Positions 48,778 to 55,267 of a stretch of DNA of 55,267 nucleotides are shown here, one piece after another. Positions within the stretch are counted from its first letter, which is position 1. Each line of letters starts with the position of its first letter. The stretch comes from an uncultured Flavonifractor sp. (GTDB lineage Bacteria > Bacillota > Clostridia > Oscillospirales > Oscillospiraceae), in NCBI GenBank assembly GCA_947384055.1, contig CANDFO010000006.1, positions 1 to 55,267 of the forward strand, given 5' to 3'. The position numbers and the translations under genes are program-made. The notes under the pieces were generated by a model. That model saw nothing but the letters and a program-made list of their open reading frames with translations, was not told the DNA's origin and did no database searches.

Positions 48778-49917
48778 ATGCAGGAATTCAGTTTCAGCAC
48801 CAGAATCTTTTTTGGAGAAGGCGCACTGGAGCGCCTGCGCCGGGTAGAGGACAAGCGGGTGCTTCTTGTAACCGACCGCTTTATGGCGGGAATGAAAGTG
48901 CCGGATCGGGTGGCCTCCTACCTGACCCGCTGTACGGTAACGGTATTTGACGGCGTGGTTCCCGACCCGCCCATTGAGGTTGTGACCGCCGGAGTTAAAG
49001 CGTTTAAGGAGTGCGAGGCGGAGGTAGTGATCGCCGTAGGCGGCGGCTCCACCATTGACGCGGCCAAGGCGATCCGGGCCATTGCAAAGCAGGCTCTTCA
49101 GATAGAGACGGACAAGCTGGAGTGCTTTGCTGTCCCCACCACCAGCGGCACCGGGTCCGAAGTGACAGATTATGCCGTAATCACCGACAGAGCCAAAGGG
49201 GTCAAATATCCGCTGGACAGTCAGGCTTTGCGTCCGCCGGTGGCCATTCTGGACCCGGAGCTCACCGTATCCGCGCCCCCTGCCGTGACTGCCGACGCGG
49301 GAATGGACGTGCTGACCCACGCGCTGGAGGCCTATGTTTCTACCGGGGCCAACGATTTTTCCGATGCTATGTGTGAAAAGGCCATTTCCTTGGTTTTCCG
49401 TTTTCTGCCGCTGGCCTTTCTGGATGGGGAGGACCTGCTGGCCCGGGAGAAGATGCATAACGCCTCCTGTATGGCGGGTCTGGCGTTTAATTCCGCCGGC
49501 TTGGGTGTCAATCACGGCATGGCTCACGCGATTGGCGGCAAGCTCCATGTAGCCCATGGGCGCATCAATGCCATGCTTCTGCCAAAGGTGGTCCGGTTCA
49601 ACGCGGATCTGACCAATGTGCGGGCGGGAGAGTACACCTTGGCGGCAAAAAAGTACCAGCGGATTGCCAAGATTCTGGATCTTCCTGCGCCCAGCGTGCG
49701 GATGGGAGTCAATCACCTAGTTGAAGAGCTGGAAAGGCTGAACCGGACGCTCCAGATTCCGGCCACCCTGAAGCAGTGGGGGGCCGACATGTCTGAGGTG
49801 CGGAGGCTGCGGCCGGAGCTGGTCGCCGCGGCTATGGCCGACGTGACGACAAGTATGAACCCCCGCCCGGTTCGGGAGGCCGATGTGGAGGCCCTGCTGG
49901 ACCAGATTGTCGATTGA
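48778..49917 (+). CDS. Iron-containing alcohol dehydrogenase (PduQ/DhaT-like)
   Basis: The 379-residue protein is a group III Fe-dependent alcohol dehydrogenase. It shows the NAD(P) motif GGGSTIDAAKA, VPTTSGTGSE, and metal histidines in the DVLTHALEAYV and NHGMAHAIGGKLHVAHG segments. In this setting it would reduce propanal to 1-propanol or 3-hydroxypropanal to 1,3-propanediol. I favour ATG 48778, seven bases after AGGAGGAG, over ATG 48772. It is transcribed with the regulators and separated from the shell genes by a terminator, unlike PduQ in Salmonella which is deep in the operon. Confidence 0.88.
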   Translation: MQEFSFSTRIFFGEGALERLRRVEDKRVLLVTDRFMAGMKVPDRVASYLTRCTVTVFDGVVPDPPIEVVTAGVKAFKECEAEVVIAVGGGSTIDAAKAIRAIAKQALQIETDKLECFAVPTTSGTGSEVTDYAVITDRAKGVKYPLDSQALRPPVAILDPELTVSAPPAVTADAGMDVLTHALEAYVSTGANDFSDAMCEKAISLVFRFLPLAFLDGEDLLAREKMHNASCMAGLAFNSAGLGVNHGMAHAIGGKLHVAHGRINAMLLPKVVRFNADLTNVRAGEYTLAAKKYQRIAKILDLPAPSVRMGVNHLVEELERLNRTLQIPATLKQWGADMSEVRRLRPELVAAAMADVTTSMNPRPVREADVEALLDQIVD

Positions 49918-49943
49918 CTGACAAAAAACAGCCTGATGAAAAA

Positions 49944-49972
49944 ACCCGCCATCCGGAAACCGGATGGCGGGT
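49944..49972 (+). terminator. Terminator between dehydrogenase and pdu operon
   Basis: ACCCGCCATCCGG and CCGGATGGCGGGT form a perfect 13-bp stem with an AAA loop, followed by CCTTTTTT. Confidence 0.92.
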
Positions 49973-50194
49973 CCTTTTTTCGGAGATGAAGAGAATACGG
50001 AGCGTTTAGAGAAACACGGCGGAAGAAAATGACAGATTGCGGCGTAATTGCAATAAATCGGGAAGTTTTGTGGCGGAAAACTGTCTGTTTTATCAATCGC
50101 GGGAGAAAAGGAAAGGAGAATGCCCCCTTTGGATTTGTGTAGGATAGACAAAAAAGTATCAGTTGGAGCCAAGAAAATAGAGTGCTACATTTAG

Positions 50195-50200
50195 TATAAT
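50195..50200 (+). promoter_or_regulatory. -10 of the pdu operon promoter, lacking a -35
   Basis: TATAAT at 50195-50200 is a perfect -10, but the sequence 17 nt upstream is AGAAAA, far from consensus. That suits an activator-dependent promoter, here probably driven by the AraC-type regulator. No clear direct-repeat activator site can be read. Confidence 0.55.
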
Positions 50201-50278
50201 ATCTCCCAGAAAGCGTGCGTATGCCACAATCCATGTCTACCTGGGTGCGCCGCGGACCATAAACAAGGAGGTAGCGAA

Positions 50279-50557
50279 ATGCAGAAGGAAGCCCTTGGTA
50301 TGGTGGAAACAAAGGGCCTGGTAGGCGCCATTGAGGCCGCCGACGCCATGGTCAAATCCGCCAACGTCACTCTGGTTGGGTACGAGAAGATCGGCTCCGG
50401 GTTAGTCACCGTCATGGTACGCGGCGACGTGGGCGCTGTCAAGGCGTCTGTGGACGCCGGCTCTATGGCCGCCGCGAAGGTCGGCACCGTCGTCTCCAGC
50501 CACGTGATCCCCAGGCCCCACAGCGATGTGGAGAAGATCCTGCCCCACATGGAGTAA
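50279..50557 (+). CDS. pduA: Microcompartment shell protein PduA
   Basis: The 92-residue BMC-H protein is very close to PduA, starting MQKEALGMVETKGL and keeping the hexamer pore segment EKIGSGLVTV. Hexamers form the main facets and admit the diol while holding back the toxic aldehyde. It is first in the operon, after AAGGAGG. Confidence 0.95.
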   Translation: MQKEALGMVETKGLVGAIEAADAMVKSANVTLVGYEKIGSGLVTVMVRGDVGAVKASVDAGSMAAAKVGTVVSSHVIPRPHSDVEKILPHME

Positions 50558-50613
50558 GATCAGGTCCCTGTAGAAGCATCCGAACTTTTTATTAAAATTT
50601 GGAGGGAAAACAA

Positions 50614-51417
50614 ATGGATGAACTGACCAGCAAGATCATGGACGAGGTCATGAAGAAGTTGGGCGCCGCCGCTCCTGCCGAGGAGTGCTGCTGCGAGAAG
50701 GCCGCTCCCGCTGGCGGCTGCAACCTGACCGAGTTTGTGGGCACTGCCATCGGCCACACCATCGGCCTGGTTATCGCCAATCTGGACCATCAGGTGCACG
50801 AGCTCCTGAAGATCGATCCCAAATACCGCGCCATCGGCATCATCAGCGACCGCGTGGGCGCCGGCCCCCAGATCTTCGCCGCCGACGAGGCCGTGAAGGC
50901 TACCAACAGTGAGTGCCTGCTGGTTGAGTGCCCCCGCGATACCGAGGGCGGCGCCGGCCATGGTTCTCTGATCATCTTCGGTGCTGAGGACGTATCCGAC
51001 GCCCGCCGGGCCGTTGAGGTCTGTCTGCGTGAGCTGGACCGCACCTTCGGCGATGTGTACGGCAACAGCGCCGGCCACCTGGAGTTCCAGTACAGCGCCC
51101 GCGCTTCCCATGTCCTGAACAAGGTCTGGGGCGCTCCTCTGGGCAAGGCCTTCGGCATCACCGTAGGCGCTCCCGCCGGCATCGGCGTGGTTCTGGCCGA
51201 TACCGCTTCCAAGGCCGCTACCATTGACGCTGTGCTGATTGCCACTCCCGGCAACGGCGGCACCAGCTTCTCCAACGAGGTTAACTTCTTCTTCTCCGGC
51301 GATTCCGGCGCTGTGAAGCAGGCCATCATCGCCGCCCGCGACGTGGGCATCCAGCTGCTGGGCTCCCTGGCCCCCGAAGAGGAGCTGAAGTCCACTACGA
51401 CCCCCTACATTCTTTAA
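50614..51417 (+). CDS. pduB: Microcompartment shell protein PduB
   Basis: The 267-residue protein has two BMC domains in tandem (BMC-T trimer), of the PduB type. The N-terminal helix MDELTSKIMDEVMKKLG may act in linking cargo to shell. It is followed by a linker with CCC (C25-C27) and a fourth cysteine at C36, unusual to my knowledge. ATG 50614 after GGAGGG is chosen; an in-frame ATG at 50599 lies in the binding site. Confidence 0.93.
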   Translation: MDELTSKIMDEVMKKLGAAAPAEECCCEKAAPAGGCNLTEFVGTAIGHTIGLVIANLDHQVHELLKIDPKYRAIGIISDRVGAGPQIFAADEAVKATNSECLLVECPRDTEGGAGHGSLIIFGAEDVSDARRAVEVCLRELDRTFGDVYGNSAGHLEFQYSARASHVLNKVWGAPLGKAFGITVGAPAGIGVVLADTASKAATIDAVLIATPGNGGTSFSNEVNFFFSGDSGAVKQAIIAARDVGIQLLGSLAPEEELKSTTTPYIL

Positions 51418-51443
51418 TAATATCCGGGAAGGAGCAGTAAGCT

Positions 51444-53105
51444 ATGAAATCTAAGCGTTTTGAAGTGCTGGCCGCCCGCCCGGTCAACCAGGACGGCTAT
51501 GTCAAGGAGTGGCCCGAAGTAGGTCTGATTGCGATGAACAGCCCCTTCGACCCCACCCCCAGCATCAAGATCGAGAACGGCCGCATCGTTGAGATGGACG
51601 GCAAGTGCCGCGCTGACTTCGACATGCTGGACACTTTCATTGCCGACCATGCCATCCGGCTGGGCAATGCGGAGAAGGCCATGGCCATTGATTCTCTGGA
51701 GATTGCCCGGATGATCGTTGATATCAACGTTCCCCGGAAGGACATTCTGGACATCACCCTGTCCATTACGCCGGCCAAGCTGACCGAAGTCGTCGGCAAG
51801 CTGACCATCGTGGAGATCATGATGGGCATGACCAAGATGCGCGCCCGACTGATGCCCGCCAACCAGTGCCACGTCACCAACGTCAAGGACAACCCCATCC
51901 AGATTGCCGCCGACGCTGCCGAGGCCGCTGTCCGTGGTTTTGCCGAGATGGAGACCACCGTAGGCATCGCCCGTTACGCCCCCTTCAACGCCATGGCGCT
52001 GTTCGTAGGCGCTCAGGCCGGCCGTCCTGGTATCATGACCCAGTGCGCGCTGGAAGAGGCCACTGAGCTGATGCTCGGTATGCGCGGCTTTACCACTTAT
52101 GCCGAGACCATCTCCGTCTACGGCACCGAGCCCGTCTTTATGGACGGCGACGATACCCCCTACTCCAAGGCGTTCCTGGCCAGCTGCTATGCCAGCCGCG
52201 GCCTGAAGATGCGCTTCACCTCCGGTACCGGTTCCGAGGTCCAGATGGGCTATGCCGAGGGCAAGTCCATGCTGTATCTGGAAGCCCGCTGCCTGGCCGT
52301 CACCAAGGGCGCCGGCGTGCAGGGCACACAGAACGGTTCCGTCTCCTGCGTAGGCGTGCCTGCCGGCGTGCCCGGCGGTATCCGCGCCATTGCCGCTGAG
52401 AACCTGATCGCCATGCTGCTGGACCTGGAGTCCACCACCTCCAACGACCAGACCTTCACCCACTCCGACCTGCGCCGGGTGGCCCGCAGCGTGCCTCAGC
52501 TCTTCTCCGGCACCGACTACATCTGCTCCGGCTACTCCGCCACCCCCAACTACGACAACATGTTCGCGGGCTCCAACTGGGACGCCGACGACTACGACGA
52601 CTGGAACATCATCCAGCGCGACATGAAGATTGACGGCGGCCTGCAGCCTGTCCGCGAGGAAGACGTCATCAAAGCCCGCAACAAGGCCGCTCGTGCCCTC
52701 CAGGGCATGTTCCGTGAGCTGGGTCTGCCCCCCATCACCGACGAAGAGGTGGAGGCCGCTACCTATGCCAACGGTTCCAACGATATGCCCAACCGTAATG
52801 TCAATGAGGACCTGAAGGCCATTGAGGATATGATGGCCCGCAAGGTGACTGGCGTTGACTTTGTGAAGGCTCTGGACAAGGCCGGCTTCCCCGACGTAGC
52901 CCAGAACATCTACAACATGCTCCGCCAGAAGGTGGCCGGCGACTATCTGCACACCGCCTCCATCTTCGACAAGGACTTCCATGTCTATTCCGGCGTGAAC
53001 GCCCCCAACGACTACCACGGGCCCATGACCGGCTATCAGCTGAGCGAGGAGCGCTGGGAGCAGATCAAGAACATCCCCAACGCCATCCGGCCGGAAGACA
53101 TCTAA
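51444..53105 (+). CDS. pduC: B12-dependent propanediol/glycerol dehydratase large subunit
   Basis: The 553-residue subunit carries the TIM-barrel active site of adenosylcobalamin diol dehydratase, with MKSKRFEVLAARPVNQDGYV at the start and SGTGSEVQMGYAEGKSML in the barrel. It converts 1,2-propanediol to propanal or glycerol to 3-hydroxypropanal; which is preferred cannot be seen. It forms a complex with the two following genes. Confidence 0.96.
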   Translation: MKSKRFEVLAARPVNQDGYVKEWPEVGLIAMNSPFDPTPSIKIENGRIVEMDGKCRADFDMLDTFIADHAIRLGNAEKAMAIDSLEIARMIVDINVPRKDILDITLSITPAKLTEVVGKLTIVEIMMGMTKMRARLMPANQCHVTNVKDNPIQIAADAAEAAVRGFAEMETTVGIARYAPFNAMALFVGAQAGRPGIMTQCALEEATELMLGMRGFTTYAETISVYGTEPVFMDGDDTPYSKAFLASCYASRGLKMRFTSGTGSEVQMGYAEGKSMLYLEARCLAVTKGAGVQGTQNGSVSCVGVPAGVPGGIRAIAAENLIAMLLDLESTTSNDQTFTHSDLRRVARSVPQLFSGTDYICSGYSATPNYDNMFAGSNWDADDYDDWNIIQRDMKIDGGLQPVREEDVIKARNKAARALQGMFRELGLPPITDEEVEAATYANGSNDMPNRNVNEDLKAIEDMMARKVTGVDFVKALDKAGFPDVAQNIYNMLRQKVAGDYLHTASIFDKDFHVYSGVNAPNDYHGPMTGYQLSEERWEQIKNIPNAIRPEDI

Positions 53106-53124
53106 TCAGGAGGGGTGACAGATT

Positions 53125-53781
53125 ATGACTTTTGATGAAAAGACGCTGCGCAGCGTAATTGAAGAAGTTCTCAAAGAGATGGGCGGTTCCGCCGCTCCCG
53201 CAGCTGCGCCCACGACCACGCAGCTCCAGGCCGGCAAGATGACCCTCACCGAGAACGGCGACGCGCCCAAGGGCGTGGCTCCCGACGAAGTGGTTATCGG
53301 TCTGGCCCCCGCCTTCGGCGTGTATCAGCATGAGACCATTATTCATCAGCCCCATGACAAGGTGCTGCGCGAGATCATCGCTGGCATCGAGGAAGAGGGC
53401 CTGAAATGGCGTCTGGTTCGGGTGTACCGTACCTCCGACGTCTCCTTCATCGCCCATGACGCCGCCGAGTACTCTGGCTCCGGCATCGGCATCGGCATTC
53501 AGTCCAAGGGCACTACGGTTATTCACCAGAAGGACCTGCCCCCGCTGAGCAACCTGGAGCTTTTCTCTCAGGCGCCCCTGATCGAGATGGATACCTTCCG
53601 TCAGATCGGCAAGAACGCCGCCAAGTACGCCAAGGGCGAGGCCCCCACTCCGGTGCCCGTCCGCAACGATCAGATGGCCCGTCCCACCTATCAGGCTATC
53701 GCGGCGCTGCTGCACATTAAGGAAACCGAGCACGTGGACGGCGACAAGCGGCCCCAGGCTGTCACCGTATCTTTCAACTAA
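53125..53781 (+). CDS. pduD: Diol dehydratase medium subunit
   Basis: The 218-residue subunit binds part of cobalamin. Its N-terminal amphipathic helix EKTLRSVIEEVLKEMGG and an alanine/proline linker form a microcompartment encapsulation tag, as in Salmonella PduD. The rest shows PDEVVIGLAPAFG and DVSFIAHDAAEYSGSG. GGAGGGGTGA precedes the ATG, 19 nt after pduC. Confidence 0.95.
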   Translation: MTFDEKTLRSVIEEVLKEMGGSAAPAAAPTTTQLQAGKMTLTENGDAPKGVAPDEVVIGLAPAFGVYQHETIIHQPHDKVLREIIAGIEEEGLKWRLVRVYRTSDVSFIAHDAAEYSGSGIGIGIQSKGTTVIHQKDLPPLSNLELFSQAPLIEMDTFRQIGKNAAKYAKGEAPTPVPVRNDQMARPTYQAIAALLHIKETEHVDGDKRPQAVTVSFN

Positions 53782-53795
53782 AGGGAGGCAGGATC

Positions 53796-54296
53796 ATGGA
53801 TCAGGAACTCTTGATGAAGCAAATCGTGGAGCAGGTCATGAACGCCATGAACAATGGCGGCGCTGCCCCCGCCGCTTCCAGCGGCAAAGTCACTGCTGCG
53901 AATTATCCTCTGGCTGAGAAAGAGCCCGGCAAGATTAAAACTCCTACCGGCAAGCCCTTCTCCAGCCTGAGCTATGAAAAGGTTATTTCCGGCGAGCTCA
54001 CCGCTGAGGATATGCGTATCTCCCCCGAGACCCTGGAGATGCAGGCTCAGGTGGCCGAGTCCGTCAACCGCGAGGCTTTTGCGGGCAACCTGCGCCGGGC
54101 GGCTGAGCTGATTGCCGTGCCCGACGAGCGTCTGCTGGAGATCTACAACGCCCTGCGTCCTTATCGTTCCACCAAGCAGGAACTCATCGACATCGCCAAC
54201 GAGCTGGACCAGAAGTACGGCGCCAAGACTGCCGCCGGTCTGGTGCGCGAAGCTGCCGAAGTCTATGAGAAGCGCGGCAGACTGAAGAAGTTCTAA
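53796..54296 (+). CDS. pduE: Diol dehydratase small subunit
   Basis: The 166-residue subunit has an N-terminal tag-like helix (LLMKQIVEQVMNAMNN) and the small-subunit core with TGKPFSSLSYEKVISGEL and NRRAAELIAVPDE-like sequence. It completes the dehydratase. It follows pduD by 14 nt after GGGAGG. Confidence 0.95.
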   Translation: MDQELLMKQIVEQVMNAMNNGGAAPAASSGKVTAANYPLAEKEPGKIKTPTGKPFSSLSYEKVISGELTAEDMRISPETLEMQAQVAESVNREAFAGNLRRAAELIAVPDERLLEIYNALRPYRSTKQELIDIANELDQKYGAKTAAGLVREAAEVYEKRGRLKKF

Positions 54297-54324
54297 AATC
54301 CCGCGAAAGTCAGGAGGTCCCGCA

Positions 54325-55267
54325 ATGAGAATCGTTGCAGGCATTGACATCGGCAATGCGACAACGGAAACAGCCCTGGCACGGGTCGAGGACGGCAAGG
54401 CAGTTTTTCTGGCCAGCGGTACCGTGCCCACTACGGGTATTAAGGGGACCCGGCAGAACATCAACGGCGTGTTCCACTCCCTGACCAGCGCGATGGAAAA
54501 AGTGGGCCTGGAGGTGAAGGACCTCGCGGAGGTGCGGCTCAATGAGGCGGCTCCGGTTATCGGAGACGTGGCCATGGAGACGATTACCGAGACGATCATC
54601 ACTGAGTCCACAATGATTGGTCACAATCCCTCCACGCCCGGCGGCATGGGCGTCGGCGTGGGGGAGACCATCCTGGTTACGGATCTGGACGAGGCCGAGG
54701 GGGGCAAGGATTACATCGCAGTAGTCCCCGCTTCCGTGGACTTTGAGGAAGCGGCGCGTCTCATCAATGAGGGTTGCTCCGGCACCCTTCAAGTTACCGC
54801 AGCCATTGTGCAGCGGGATGACGGCGTGCTGATCCACAACCGTCTGCACCATAAAATTCCTATCGTAGACGAGGTGTCCCTGGTAGATAAGGTTCCCTTG
54901 GGCATGCGTTCCGCGGTAGAGGTGGCCGGTGTGGGAGGCGTTGTGGAGGTCCTGTCCAACCCCTACGGCATCGCCACTCTTTTCGGACTGTCCTCGGAGG
55001 AGACCCGGCAGGTCGTGCCCATTGCACGGGCGCTCATCGGCAACCGCTCCGCGGTGGTCATCAAAACCCCCGCCGGAGACGTCAAGGAGCGGAAGATTCC
55101 CGCCGGCACCATTGAATTCCACGGTGAAAACCGGACTGTAAAGGTCGATGTGGATGCCGGCGCGGAGAAGATCATGAAAGCCGTGGAGTCCGTCCCCGAG
55201 CTGGAAGATGTTCGGGGCGAGCCGGGCACCAACGCCGGCGGCATGCTGGAAAAGGTCCGTCAGGTTA
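54325..55267 (+). CDS. pduG: Diol dehydratase reactivase large subunit, cut by window end
   Basis: The first 314 codons are present and the frame stays open to the last base. The protein begins MRIVAGIDIGNATTETAL, an actin-like ATPase fold with phosphate-binding loop, and continues with the HNPSTPGGMGVGVGE segment. PduG/DdrA removes inactivated cobalamin from the dehydratase, using ATP. The small subunit (PduH) would lie beyond the window. AGGAGG precedes ATG 54325. Confidence 0.94.
   Translation, partial: MRIVAGIDIGNATTETALARVEDGKAVFLASGTVPTTGIKGTRQNINGVFHSLTSAMEKVGLEVKDLAEVRLNEAAPVIGDVAMETITETIITESTMIGHNPSTPGGMGVGVGETILVTDLDEAEGGKDYIAVVPASVDFEEAARLINEGCSGTLQVTAAIVQRDDGVLIHNRLHHKIPIVDEVSLVDKVPLGMRSAVEVAGVGGVVEVLSNPYGIATLFGLSSEETRQVVPIARALIGNRSAVVIKTPAGDVKERKIPAGTIEFHGENRTVKVDVDAGAEKIMKAVESVPELEDVRGEPGTNAGGMLEKVRQV

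Noticed and set aside
1..55267. CRISPR arrays, tRNA and rRNA genes, transposases, integrases
   Set aside because: I scanned for regularly spaced repeats, tRNA-like sequences and known recombinase motifs and found none that hold up by eye.

Overview
The window is chromosomal DNA from a GC-rich, spore-forming-lineage Firmicute, most likely a gut Oscillospiraceae of the Flavonifractor/Intestinimonas/Lawsonibacter type. The taxonomic call is inference. It rests on the sporulation-associated yqfC-yqfD-phoH operon, a DNPR-type (meso-DAP) MurE, an incomplete division and cell wall cluster, a lysine-fermentation gene (kal), a SufBC-only Fe-S module, and a B12-dependent diol dehydratase in a Pdu-type microcompartment locus.

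Layout. 1-520: end of a lysine-fermentation operon (kal). 660-7490: a structured leader, then ddl, murF, an ABC-F ATPase, a YdcF-like membrane protein, prfA and a small unknown gene. 7535-11571, minus strand: yqfC-yqfD-phoH, then an XRE regulator and a one-helix membrane protein that share a C-terminal domain and are coupled to ybeY. 11745-15383: a promoter and terminator-bearing leader controlling an ECF S-component and a two-domain kinase-like protein, then a GT-C-like membrane protein. 15466-16378: a structured non-coding stretch and an AT-rich acquired gene. 16445-18879: a radical-SAM DNA-repair operon. 19234-21407, minus: a diacylglycerol glycosyltransferase-like protein and a flippase-like membrane protein.

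21956-36915 is the dcw cluster: mraZ, rsmH, ftsL, a PASTA-PBP, murE, mraY, ftsW, murG, murA, divIB, a DUF881 gene, sbp and ftsZ. murD and ftsA are missing from their usual places, and two intergenic gaps carry repeat-like DNA. 37208-40190, minus: sufC, sufB-like, a thioesterase, and a lipoprotein barnase with its barstar. 40507-45645: L7Ae-like protein, rpsL, rpsG, fusA, tuf. 46061-55267: a PocR-domain sensor with a degenerate kinase core, an AraC-type response regulator, a propanol/propanediol dehydrogenase, then pduA, B, C, D, E and the start of pduG, cut by the window end.

The most unusual signals are: (i) the XRE/membrane-protein pair sharing a C-terminal beta-rich domain; (ii) a 194-bp terminal-inverted-repeat element in two copies, each bracketed by a duplicated terminator-like hairpin whose sequence differs between the two loci; (iii) an unassigned terminator-bearing leader ahead of the ECF S-component/kinase operon; and (iv) a PocR sensor that lacks the phospho-accepting histidine.
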